From Candidatus Gottesmanbacteria bacterium (GTDB lineage Bacteria; Patescibacteria; Microgenomatia; 2-02-FULL-39-11), in the NCBI GenBank assembly GCA_016186795.1, contig JACPKY010000002.1, positions 631,814 to 695,813 of the forward strand: a stretch of 64,000 nucleotides of DNA, given 5' to 3'. This document shows, piece after piece, positions 48,487-57,198 of this stretch. Each line of letters begins with the position of its first letter. Position 1 is the first letter of the stretch. Under the pieces are notes generated by a model. The model did no database searches, had not been told where the DNA came from, and saw only the letters and a program-made list of their open reading frames with translations. The translations under genes and the position numbers were made by a program.

Positions 48487-48537
48487 CTAAAAAATAGAGT
48501 GGTATTTTACCATGATGGAAAATAAAATACTTCCACT
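48487..48537 (-). terminator. terminator-like hairpin downstream of rpsJ
   Basis: RNA AGTG-(GAA bulge)-GTATTTTA pairs with TAAAATAC-CACT (12 bp with one bulge, 13-nt loop), followed by CTATTTTTTAG. It lies 40 nt after the rpsJ stop and before the second hairpin at 48435-48461, so two stacked terminators separate rpsJ from rplC. Confidence 0.65.
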
Positions 48538-48577
48538 GCCGTTAAAATTTTTCCGTCCTTCCTTCGCTTCCTACATT

Positions 48578-48886
48578 TTACATTTTTACCTCAATGTCCA
48601 CTCCTGCAGGAAGTTCCAAATGCATCATGGAGTCAATTGTTTTTTCCGTAGGTTCTATAATATCGATAAGCCGCTTATGTACCTTAATGATAAACGCTTC
48701 TCGACTATCTTTATCCGTAAATGGCGATCGGTTGACAGTAAAATGTTGCTTATCGGTAGGAAGCGGAATCGGTCCCACCACCTTTGCTCCGGTTCGAATC
48801 GCCGTATCCAATATTTTTTGACAGGAATCATCAATGATTCTGCCATCATAAGCTTTTAGTCGAACTCGAATTCTTCCTTTCGGCAT
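48578..48886 (-). CDS. rpsJ: 30S ribosomal protein S10
   Basis: uS10, 102 aa, also NusE. Seen: RIRVRLKAYDGRIIDDSCQKILDTAIRTGAKVVGPIPLPTDKQHFTVNRSPFTDKDSREAFIIKVHKRLIDI, the family core. It is separated from rplC by 143 nt containing two terminator-like hairpins, so its expression may be set apart from the rest of the S10 operon. It lies 51 nt after tuf. Confidence 0.98.
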   Translation of the reverse strand: MPKGRIRVRLKAYDGRIIDDSCQKILDTAIRTGAKVVGPIPLPTDKQHFTVNRSPFTDKDSREAFIIKVHKRLIDIIEPTEKTIDSMMHLELPAGVDIEVKM

Positions 48887-48937
48887 TTTCCCTTTGCGTA
48901 ATTGTCTTTTACGCGATACGTTTAATGTGCAAAACGA

Positions 48938-50122
48938 TTACTTGATAATTTTCGTGATGACACCGGCACCTACTGTATGTCCACCTTCACGAACCGCAAA
49001 TCGCTGCCCTTCCTCAAGCGCCACCGGTACAATAAGTTTAATAGTCATTTTAATATCATCTCCGGGCATCACCATTTCTACACCGGAGGGAAGGGCTGCT
49101 TCACCGGTGACATCTGTTGTTCGAATATAGAACTGCGGTCTGTACCCAGTGAAAAATGGTGTATGTCGGCCACCCTCTTCCTTCGTAAGGATATAAATTT
49201 GTGCCTCAAATTCAGTATGAGGAGTAATTGATCCGGGTTTTGCAACAACCTGTCCACGTTCAACCTGATTTTTTTCAAGACCTCTTATGAGAAGACCGAC
49301 ATTATCACCTGCTATCGCATCGCTTAATGTTTTTCTGAACATCTCAATTCCGGTTATAACGGATTTCTGTGTTGGTTTGATCCCAACAATTTCAATCTCA
49401 TCATTCACGTTAAGTTTTCCTCTTTCTACTCTTCCTGTAACCACTGTCCCTCTCCCTTTAATAGAAAATACATCCTCAACGGGCATAAGGAATGGTTTTT
49501 CTGTGTCTCTTGTCGGAGTTGGCACGTATTCATCAACTTGCTTCATCAATTCCTCAATCGATTTTATCCCTTCACTATCTCCTTGAAGTGCCTTTAGAGC
49601 GCTCCCCCGAATGATTGGAATTTTATCTCCTGGGAAATTGTATTTTGTGAGAAGTTCACGAACTTCAAGTTCAACAAGATCTAACAGTTCCTTATCAGAA
49701 ACCATGTCTACTTTATTTAAGAAAACGACGATTGCGGGAACATTTACTTGTTTTGCGAGAAGAATATGTTCTCGGGTCTGAGGCATCGGACCATCTGGGG
49801 CTGAAACGACAAGAATTGCTCCATCCATCTGTGCTGCCCCAGTTATCATATTTTTGATATAATCTGCATGCCCTGGAGCATCAATGTGCGCGTAATGTCT
49901 CTTTTCTGTTTCATACTCTGAGTGATGGATGTTAATTGTGACTCCACGAGCTTTCTCTTCTGGGGCGTTATCAATTTCTTCATATTTGAGGGCTTTTGCA
50001 AAACCTTTTTGTGCAAGAACATGCGTAATTGCTGAAGTTAACGTCGTCTTTCCATGATCAACATGACCAATGGTTCCGATGTTAATATGAGGTTTCGTCC
50101 TTTGGAAAACACCTGTTGCCAT
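48938..50122 (-). CDS. tuf: elongation factor Tu
   Basis: GTPase delivering aminoacyl-tRNA. The 394-aa chain begins ATGVFQRTKPHINIGTIGHVDHGKTTLTSAI (G1); G2 RGVTI, G3 DAPGH, G4 NKVD are present, as are domains 2 (KGRGTVVTGRVERG) and 3 (end GVITKIIK). The ATG at 50122 is fixed by AAAGGAG 6 nt upstream. Tuf has its own promoter and a leader with a terminator-like hairpin, so it is separately adjustable inside the cluster. Confidence 0.98.
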   Translation of the reverse strand: MATGVFQRTKPHINIGTIGHVDHGKTTLTSAITHVLAQKGFAKALKYEEIDNAPEEKARGVTINIHHSEYETEKRHYAHIDAPGHADYIKNMITGAAQMDGAILVVSAPDGPMPQTREHILLAKQVNVPAIVVFLNKVDMVSDKELLDLVELEVRELLTKYNFPGDKIPIIRGSALKALQGDSEGIKSIEELMKQVDEYVPTPTRDTEKPFLMPVEDVFSIKGRGTVVTGRVERGKLNVNDEIEIVGIKPTQKSVITGIEMFRKTLSDAIAGDNVGLLIRGLEKNQVERGQVVAKPGSITPHTEFEAQIYILTKEEGGRHTPFFTGYRPQFYIRTTDVTGEAALPSGVEMVMPGDDIKMTIKLIVPVALEEGQRFAVREGGHTVGAGVITKIIK

Positions 50123-50144
50123 ATTTACTCCTTTCGAGTTATTC

Positions 50145-50178
50145 AATAAAAAAAATATTTCCCAAATGCAAAATTGGG
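50145..50178 (-). terminator. terminator-like hairpin in the tuf leader
   Basis: RNA CCCAA (50178-50174) pairs with TTGGG (50165-50161) across an 8-nt loop, followed by AAATATTTTTTTTATT. The predicted start of the tuf transcript is at about 50180, so the hairpin is at the extreme 5' end. The stem is only 5 bp, so strength is doubtful. Confidence 0.5.
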
Positions 50179-50186
50179 CAAAGGAA

Positions 50187-50215
50187 ATTATACAATATCA
50201 GTATCTTATGCGCAA
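50187..50215 (-). promoter_or_regulatory. internal promoter for tuf
   Basis: Minus strand TTGCGC (50215-50210), 17-nt spacer, TATAAT (50192-50187), in the gap between fusA and tuf. It would give tuf and downstream genes extra transcription. Confidence 0.7.
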
Positions 50216-50243
50216 GAGGCTTGTTTGGAAAGATATTTCTGGA

Positions 50244-52349
50244 CTAAGAAACAGTCTTTGATACTATTTTTTCAGTTATGTTTTTGGGAACTTCTTCATA
50301 GTGAGAAGGCTCCATATAGTATGCTGCTCTTCCTTGTGAGAGGGAACGAAGTGTTGTTGCATATCCCGAAAGCTCGGCAAGCGGTACCATTGCAAGAATG
50401 ACAGAGACATGACCTCTCTTATCTGTTCCCAAAATTTGTGCTCGTTTACTCGATAAGTCTCCAATCACGGTCCCCATAAATTCATCTGGCGTTGTCACCT
50501 CAACTTTCATAATTGGCTCAAGAAGAACAAGTCCCGCTTGTTTTGTAGCTGCTTGAAGCGCCATACTTCCTGCGATCTTAAATGCGATATCAGACGAATC
50601 AACATCATGGTATGTTCCGTCATAAAGTATCACCTTTAAATCCACAAGAGGAAAGCCGGCAAGAATTCCTTTTTCTGCTGCCTCTTTGACACCTTTCTCA
50701 ACTGAAGGAATAAACTCATTTGGAATTGCTCCACCTTTGATTGCATCAACAAATTCTAATCCTTCACCACGACCTACCGGCTCAACCCGCAAGAAACAGT
50801 GTCCGTATTGACCCCGACCACCAGTCTGTTTTATATATCTTCCTTCTCCTTCAGCCTTTGCGGCAATTGTCTCTTTATATGCAACTTGGGGTGCGCCAAC
50901 ATTAGCGTCTACTTTAAATTCACGGCGCATCCGATCAACCAAAACATCGAGATGGAGTTCTCCCATGCCCCAAATGATTGTTTGACCGGTTTCGTGATTG
51001 GCTTTTACCCGAAATGTAGGATCTTCCTCGGATAATCTTTGCAGTGCAAGGCCCATTTTTTCCTGATCTGACTTTGTCTTTGGTTCAATAGCAAGAGAAA
51101 TAACTGGCTCTGGAAAAGTAATTTTCTCCAAAACAATAGGATGCGACGGATCGCAAAGCGTATCTCCGGTACCGGTATCTTTAAATCCAACAACTGCAAC
51201 AATCTCTCCTGCATACGCCTCTTGAACCTCCTCACGTTCATTTGCATGCATGAGAAGAATTCTCCCTATTCTCTCCTGTTGGTCTTTAGTTGCGTTGAAT
51301 GTGTATGATCCAGAGGTTATCTTCCCGGAATAAATACGTATGTAGGTTAGTTTCCCAACATGAGGATCAAGCTGAATTTTGAAGGCCAGTGCTGAAAATG
51401 GAGCATCAGAGTTTGTTGGTCGCTCTTCCTCACCGCCTGTTTTCTCATTCACTCCCTTAATTGATGCGATATCAAGTGGAGATGGTAGATAATCGACAAT
51501 TGCATCAAGGAGAGGTTGAACACCTTTATTTCGAAGTGATGTTCCACAAAAAATCGGGACGAGTTTATAAGCGATGGTTGCCTTCCTGAGAGCTTTTTTT
51601 AACTCTTCAAGTGTTGGCTCATATCCACCGAGATATTTTTCTAAAAGTGTATCATCCTTTTCACAAATCTGTTCTACAAGAAGATGTCTATATTTTTTAA
51701 CATCCTCTTCCATCTCTTTTGGAATCTCATCTTTGACGTCATACTTCGCTCCTAATTCTTCACCTGACCATATGAAGCTTTTCATCTCAAGTAAATCAAC
51801 GCACCCTACAAATGAAGATTCGCTCCCAATGGGAAGCATTATTATCGCTGGATGTGCACCAAGTCTCTCCTTAATCATTCCCACAGTTCTTAAGAAATTT
51901 GCTCCCAGTTTATCCATTTTATTGATAAAACATACACGCGGAACATTGTATTTATCAGCTTGATGCCACACAGTCTCTGATTGTGATTGCACACCTTCCT
52001 CTGCATCAAGAACTGTTACTCCTCCATCAAGTACTCGAAGAGACCTTTCAACCTCTGCTGTGAAATCCACATGTCCAGGTGTATCAATAATATTAATTCG
52101 GACGTCTTTCCAGAAAGTAGTAGTTGCAGCTGATGTAATTGTGATCCCTCGCTCTTTCTCTTGAGGCATCCAATCCATTTGTGTCGTTCCTTCATCGATA
52201 TCTCCGATTTTGTATGTTTTACCAGTATAATAGAGGATTCGCTCCGTCGTTGTCGTTTTTCCTGCATCAATATGGGCAATAATACCGATATTACGGATTT
52301 TATCTTGAGGAACATTCCGATTTTTCGTAATAGTTATATTTGCTGGCAT
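50244..52349 (-). CDS. fusA: elongation factor G
   Basis: Translocation GTPase, 701 aa, normal length. G1 GIIAHIDAGKTTTTERILYYTG, G2 RGITITSAATT, G3 DTPGHVDFTAEVERSLRVLDG, G4 NKMDKLGANF; later domains end SLSQGRAAYYMEPSHYEEVP. The ATG at 52349 (MPANITITKN) is the family-like start. It is preceded directly by a hairpin and TTTTTGTTTTT with no Shine-Dalgarno, the same arrangement as ilvB and rplC. Confidence 0.98.
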   Translation of the reverse strand: MPANITITKNRNVPQDKIRNIGIIAHIDAGKTTTTERILYYTGKTYKIGDIDEGTTQMDWMPQEKERGITITSAATTTFWKDVRINIIDTPGHVDFTAEVERSLRVLDGGVTVLDAEEGVQSQSETVWHQADKYNVPRVCFINKMDKLGANFLRTVGMIKERLGAHPAIIMLPIGSESSFVGCVDLLEMKSFIWSGEELGAKYDVKDEIPKEMEEDVKKYRHLLVEQICEKDDTLLEKYLGGYEPTLEELKKALRKATIAYKLVPIFCGTSLRNKGVQPLLDAIVDYLPSPLDIASIKGVNEKTGGEEERPTNSDAPFSALAFKIQLDPHVGKLTYIRIYSGKITSGSYTFNATKDQQERIGRILLMHANEREEVQEAYAGEIVAVVGFKDTGTGDTLCDPSHPIVLEKITFPEPVISLAIEPKTKSDQEKMGLALQRLSEEDPTFRVKANHETGQTIIWGMGELHLDVLVDRMRREFKVDANVGAPQVAYKETIAAKAEGEGRYIKQTGGRGQYGHCFLRVEPVGRGEGLEFVDAIKGGAIPNEFIPSVEKGVKEAAEKGILAGFPLVDLKVILYDGTYHDVDSSDIAFKIAGSMALQAATKQAGLVLLEPIMKVEVTTPDEFMGTVIGDLSSKRAQILGTDKRGHVSVILAMVPLAELSGYATTLRSLSQGRAAYYMEPSHYEEVPKNITEKIVSKTVS

Positions 52350-52397
52350 AAAAACAAAAATTTCCACTGCAACAATGAAACAATGCCACAATGGAAA
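52350..52397 (-). terminator. terminator-like hairpin abutting fusA
   Basis: RNA TTTCCATTG (52397-52389) pairs with CAGTGGAAA (52369-52361), 9 bp including one G-U, with a 19-nt loop, followed by TTTTTGTTTTT that reaches the fusA ATG at 52349. Position and tail match the hairpins before ilvB and rplC. Confidence 0.65.
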
Positions 52398-52460
52398 CGT
52401 TTCTTTCCTACCTTACATTACATTGCACTCATTGAATATTGGAAAAATGTAAAATTTCCT

Positions 52461-52937
52461 TTACCACCGGAAATGTGAAAACGCGCGATTCGCTTCTGCG
52501 TTTCTTTGCATAATTTCACGTTTGCGAATTGCCTCACCAAGATTATTATTTGCATCGATAAATTCTGCAGCAAGTTTCTGCGCAAATGTATGGTACTGTT
52601 TATTTGACCGTTTATTTGCGGATTGAATAAGCCACCGGATTGCAAGCGACATCCTCCGTTCTCCCCGAACTTCAACGGGAACCTGATAGGAAGCTCCTCC
52701 TACTCGCCGTGGACGAACTTCTACTTTTGGGCTTACATTTTGAATTGCAGATTGGAAAATAGTCAACGGATCCATCTTTTTCTCTTTGATAAGAGTCAAT
52801 GCGGTATAAACCTGTTTTTCAGCAACACTTTTTTTCCCATCTCTCATAACACGGTTAATAAACCGCTGTAAAACTTTATTTCCATATAATGGGTCACCTT
52901 CAACGACTCTTTTTTTTGTTTTCCCTGACCGTGACAT
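52461..52937 (-). CDS. rpsG: 30S ribosomal protein S7
   Basis: uS7, 158 aa. Seen: DPLYGNKVLQRFINRVMRDGKKSVAEKQVYTAL, VEVRPRRVGGASYQVPVEVRGERRMSLAIRWLI with the family signature, and the end IMQRNAEANRAFSHFRW. It is 29 nt after rpsL, the str-operon order. Confidence 0.98.
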   Translation of the reverse strand: MSRSGKTKKRVVEGDPLYGNKVLQRFINRVMRDGKKSVAEKQVYTALTLIKEKKMDPLTIFQSAIQNVSPKVEVRPRRVGGASYQVPVEVRGERRMSLAIRWLIQSANKRSNKQYHTFAQKLAAEFIDANNNLGEAIRKREIMQRNAEANRAFSHFRW

Positions 52938-52966
52938 ATTTTGAGATTGAATGCGAAATGCTCGTA

Positions 52967-53419
52967 TTATGCAGGAGGTGCGGCTGTCGGTACCTTTGCT
53001 CCACCTCCACCTCCACTTACTTTGGTACCGTACCTTGATCGTCCTTGTCGCCTCCCACTCACTCCAGAGGTATCGAATTTCCCTCGAACTATATGGTATT
53101 TCACGCCCGGCAAATCTTTCACTCTTCCACCTCGTATAAGAACAATTGCATGCTCTGTCAACTCATGCCCGATTCCCGGAATATAGGCGGTAACTTCCTG
53201 TTTATTTGAGAGCCTTACTCTTGCAACCTTTCGAAGAGCCGAGTTTGGCTTTCTCGGCGTCATAGTTTTTACAAGAGTCACCACACCACGTTTAAACGAC
53301 GAAGGAACAGTTTTCATCTGTCTATCTTTGGCATTAAAGTATTTTCGAAGAGCTGTTACTTTGATCTTCTTCAGAATTCTCTTTCTTCCTTTTTTTACTA
53401 ATTGATTGACTGTAGGCAT
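52967..53419 (-). CDS. rpsL: 30S ribosomal protein S12 with Gly/Ala tail
   Basis: uS12, 150 aa, decoding-centre protein. Seen: MPTVNQLVKKGRKR, TPRKPNSALRKVARVRLSNKQEVTAYIPGIGHELTEHAIVLIRGGRVKDLPGVKYHIVRGKFDTSG, including the streptomycin-contact KPNSALRK. After the normal end it carries a low-complexity tail GGGGGAKVPTAAPPA. The GGAGG upstream is 22 nt from the ATG, too far for usual pairing. Confidence 0.97.
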   Translation of the reverse strand: MPTVNQLVKKGRKRILKKIKVTALRKYFNAKDRQMKTVPSSFKRGVVTLVKTMTPRKPNSALRKVARVRLSNKQEVTAYIPGIGHELTEHAIVLIRGGRVKDLPGVKYHIVRGKFDTSGVSGRRQGRSRYGTKVSGGGGGAKVPTAAPPA

Positions 53420-53467
53420 ATGAAAAATATCTAGTGAATTTCCTCCTAAAAAATCTTAATGGGAAAA

Positions 53468-56400
53468 TTATGATTCAATCCGCGCCCGTTCGGAAATAAC
53501 CGGAATGAGCCGGCCGATTATAACATTTTCCTTAAGACCCAACAAGTGATCTTCCTTCCCTTGCAAAGCGGTATCTGTCAAGACACTCGTAGTCTCCTGG
53601 AACGATGCAGCAGATAACCATGATTCTGTATATAATGCAGCTCTTGTAATGCCGAGAATAACGACTTGAGCAGTTGCTGGCTCTCCACCTTCTGAAATAA
53701 CTCGAGCGTTCTCCTCCTCAAAGTATCGCCTATCAACAAGTTCACCGGTTAAAAATAACGTATCACCAGATGACTCAATCCGAACTTTGTCACTCATTTT
53801 CCGAATAATCACCTCAAAATGTTTATCGTGAATTGGAATACCCTGTGATTCGTACACACGCTGAATTTCTGCAAGTAAATACCTTTGTGCCCCAAGTAAA
53901 CCACGAATTTGCAATACTTCCTTAATATCCAATGGACCGAATGTGATCGGATCCCCAGATGCAATAAGGTCACCAGTTTTTACACGTAATTCATAGGCTG
54001 CAGGGATGACATATTCTCTCTCTTCAATAGGTTTGATTCCAATACTTCGTACGGTTACTGTATACCCATTTTCCGTTTCATCGATTTTCGCCTTTCCAGC
54101 AATTTCAGAAATTGGAGCATAGACTTTTGGAGTTCGTGCCTCGAATAATTCTTCCACTCTTGGTAACCCTTGAGTAACATCAAGTCCAACAATTCCACCA
54201 GCATGACGGACACGCATTGTTAATTGGGTCCCTGGCTCTCCAATAGATTGCGCAGCAACAATTCCAACGGGTGTTCCAATCTCTACAAATTTTTTACTTC
54301 CAAGATCGATTCCGTAACATGTCGCACACATACCATACTTCAGCTCACACGTCAGTGGAGACCGTACGGTAACTTTCCCAACATTTTTCAAAAGCGGAAG
54401 TTTATCCTCTGTAATAATATCCCCTCTTTTGAGGATGGCTTTCTTTCCTTTTTGCGGTAATACATCCTCTGCAATTACCCTTCCCATGACTCTTGTCACA
54501 AGAGGTGTTTGACGATCTTCTGAAGAAACAATCTCTATACCATTTTTCGTTCCGCAATCTTCACTCCTTATAATAACATCATGCGCTACATCAACAAGTC
54601 TCCGTGTAAGATATCCTGCATCGGCAGTTTTTAACGCTGAATCTGTTAGTCCCTTCCTCGAACCACGAGTAGATGTGACGTATTCAAAAATAGATAAACC
54701 TTCCCGATAATTCGACTTTGTTGGTAACTCGACGATCTTTCCGAGTGGATCAACGACAAGACCTTTAATTGCACAAAGCTGCTTTAACTGATCCTTTGAC
54801 GCTCTTGCGCCTCCTGAATTAATAATGATCTTCACAGGATTTGCTTCATCCATTGCTTTCCATGTCGCATCTGCAAGTTGTTCTGTTACCTCAATCCATA
54901 ATTCATTCTCAAGACGTTTTCGTTCCTCGTTTGTAATAAGTCCTTGACGGTAATTCTCTTCTACTTTCGTAACTTTTGTTTCGGTTTCGACAACCATCTT
55001 CTCTTTTTCAGGAATAATTATGTTATCAAAAACAGAAACAGACATTCCACCAGAAAGAGTCGCGCCCAAAAATCCAAAATCTTTGAATTTATCGATTAAG
55101 GAAGCAGTTTCTTCTTTTGAATACAGATCAAATACCCGTGTTAAGAGTTGTTTGATAGTTGCCGCTTTTACCGGTTCGTTAAAAAATCGTAAGTCTTCCG
55201 GAAGATTTTCATTAAAAAGTATTCGCCCAACACTTGTTGTAAGGACTTTCCCGGCAATTCTTACCCGAATTGTTTGGCGTATATCAATCTTTCCTGACTG
55301 ATAGGCGTATATCGCTTCTTTCTCATCGGCAAAAAGTTGCAATGTGTCCTCTTGAATTTGTTCACCAGACTGACTTAATGTCGTGAGATAATAACACCCC
55401 AGTGCCATTTCTTTATTTGGAATCGTAATGGGTGATCCATCAGCAGGTTTTAAAAGGTTATTAACAGGAAGCATAAGGTCTTTTGCCTCTTTTTGAGCTG
55501 TTTCAGACAGTGGCACATGAACAGCCATTTGATCTCCGTCAAAGTCGGCATTATAACCAGCGCAGACACATGGATGAATACGAATTGCTGCTCCTTCGAT
55601 GAGAATCGGGAAAAATGCCTGGATACCAAGTTTATGAAGAGTTGGTGCCCGATTGAGAAATACAGGATGATTTTTCGTAATCTCCTCTAAAATATCAAAT
55701 ACTTGAGCCTGTTTCCTCTCTAAAATATTTTTTGCGCTTTTCACATTTGGTGCCAACCCCCGAACAATAAGTTCACGAAGAACAAATGGCTTAAATAGCT
55801 CCAGTGCCATTTCTTTCGGAAGACCACACGTTGCAAGTGAAAGCTCTGGACCAACAACAATAACAGATCTTCCAGAGTAATCGACGCGCTTACCGAGAAG
55901 ATTTTGTCGAAATCTTCCCTGCTTCCCACGAAGCATATCAGAAAGGGATCGAAGTGGTGAGGATGTTACTGTCCTTCCAGTCGTCCTCTGGCTCGCATCA
56001 ATAAGAGAATCAACAGCTTCTTGAAGCATTCTTTTTTCGTTTCGAAGGATAATTTCTGGAGCACCTAACTCAATGAGATGCTTTAACCTATTATTCCGAT
56101 TAATTACTCTCCGGTAAAGATCGTTCAGATCGGACGTGGCAAACTTTCCTCCTGTCAATTGTACCATCGGCCGAAGATCTGGAGGAATAACTGGAAGAAT
56201 AGAAAGTATCATCCAAGATGGATCAACACCAGCTTTTTTCAATCCTTCGACAACTCGAAGTCTTTTTGCCACTTTTATCTTCCGAGGGCCAGAAAGTTCT
56301 TGAGCTTTCTTCCGAAGCTCAGCTGTGAGTTTTGAGAGGTCTAGTTTTTTCAAAACCGAAAGAATACACTCAGCGCCCATCCCTGCTTCAAAAAACGATT

Positions 56401-57187
56401 CCACGTCATATTCACGAAGTTTCAAAAATTCATCCTCAGAAATTATGGAGAGCGGTCGAAGTCTGGTGACCAAACTCGAAATTGTCGTAAATATTTCCTT
56501 TGCAGTTTCCTCAACCCGCTGGTTTTCTTCGGCAATAACAGTAATTTGCTGCTTTTTTTTGTAGGATAATTCCTCATATGCTAAATCTTGTGCTTCTTTA
56601 TTTTTTATTTTCCCCTCTGTCTCCTTTTTCGCCCGAACAAATTCTTCCTCGATTTCTTTTATTTTCTGCTCCGCTTGTTTTACCCGTTCAGCTTTTCTTT
56701 TCTCAAATACTGCTTCAAGTTCAGCCTGCGCTTTCTTTTGAGCATTTTTGTCTACATCAATCACTAGATACGAAGCAAAATAAATAACATTTTCCAAAGA
56801 TTTTGGAGCTAGGTCAAGAAGAAGTGAAAGTTTAGATGGGGAACCCTTAAAAAACCAGACATGGGACACGGGGGCGGCAAGTTTAATATGCCCCATTCTT
56901 TCACGACGCACTTTACTTTGAGTGACTTCAACACCACATTTGTCACAAATAATTCCGCGGTATCGAATTCGCTTATATTTACCACAATAACATTCCCAGT
57001 CCTTTGTCGGACCAAAAATTCTTTCATCGAATAACCCGTCTTTTTCTGGTTTTAATGTCCGGTAGTTAATTGTTTCTGGCTTAGTGACCTCTCCATATGA
57101 CCACAACAAGACGTCATCCGAAGATGCAAGGGTTAGTTTCAACCCCGAAAAGTCAACGATCTGGCCAAAATTTCCTTTTTTATCCAT
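53468..57187 (-). CDS. rpoC: DNA-directed RNA polymerase subunit beta'
   Basis: A 1239-aa beta' subunit. Zinc site 1 is CYCGKYKRIRYRGIICDKCGVEV near residue 66; the catalytic Mg motif is YNADFDGDQMAVHVP; zinc site 2 cysteines occur around SEDCGTKNG and CELKYGMCATCYG; the trigger-loop region GEPGTQLTMRVRHAGG is intact. A charged coiled-coil insertion lies at about residues 150-230. The chain ends soon after the last conserved block. It starts 11 nt after rpoB. Confidence 0.98.
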   Translation of the reverse strand: MDKKGNFGQIVDFSGLKLTLASSDDVLLWSYGEVTKPETINYRTLKPEKDGLFDERIFGPTKDWECYCGKYKRIRYRGIICDKCGVEVTQSKVRRERMGHIKLAAPVSHVWFFKGSPSKLSLLLDLAPKSLENVIYFASYLVIDVDKNAQKKAQAELEAVFEKRKAERVKQAEQKIKEIEEEFVRAKKETEGKIKNKEAQDLAYEELSYKKKQQITVIAEENQRVEETAKEIFTTISSLVTRLRPLSIISEDEFLKLREYDVESFFEAGMGAECILSVLKKLDLSKLTAELRKKAQELSGPRKIKVAKRLRVVEGLKKAGVDPSWMILSILPVIPPDLRPMVQLTGGKFATSDLNDLYRRVINRNNRLKHLIELGAPEIILRNEKRMLQEAVDSLIDASQRTTGRTVTSSPLRSLSDMLRGKQGRFRQNLLGKRVDYSGRSVIVVGPELSLATCGLPKEMALELFKPFVLRELIVRGLAPNVKSAKNILERKQAQVFDILEEITKNHPVFLNRAPTLHKLGIQAFFPILIEGAAIRIHPCVCAGYNADFDGDQMAVHVPLSETAQKEAKDLMLPVNNLLKPADGSPITIPNKEMALGCYYLTTLSQSGEQIQEDTLQLFADEKEAIYAYQSGKIDIRQTIRVRIAGKVLTTSVGRILFNENLPEDLRFFNEPVKAATIKQLLTRVFDLYSKEETASLIDKFKDFGFLGATLSGGMSVSVFDNIIIPEKEKMVVETETKVTKVEENYRQGLITNEERKRLENELWIEVTEQLADATWKAMDEANPVKIIINSGGARASKDQLKQLCAIKGLVVDPLGKIVELPTKSNYREGLSIFEYVTSTRGSRKGLTDSALKTADAGYLTRRLVDVAHDVIIRSEDCGTKNGIEIVSSEDRQTPLVTRVMGRVIAEDVLPQKGKKAILKRGDIITEDKLPLLKNVGKVTVRSPLTCELKYGMCATCYGIDLGSKKFVEIGTPVGIVAAQSIGEPGTQLTMRVRHAGGIVGLDVTQGLPRVEELFEARTPKVYAPISEIAGKAKIDETENGYTVTVRSIGIKPIEEREYVIPAAYELRVKTGDLIASGDPITFGPLDIKEVLQIRGLLGAQRYLLAEIQRVYESQGIPIHDKHFEVIIRKMSDKVRIESSGDTLFLTGELVDRRYFEEENARVISEGGEPATAQVVILGITRAALYTESWLSAASFQETTSVLTDTALQGKEDHLLGLKENVIIGRLIPVISERARIES

Positions 57188-57198
57188 ACACTCTCCTC

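Noticed and set aside
48435..52391. Longer rplC, fusA and ilvB proteins starting at upstream TTG codons through the hairpins
   Set aside because: The frames stay open only because U-rich tails contain no stops; the added residues (e.g. GSFNAPIWGYFCF) are not family-like, and the ATGs match known N-termini.
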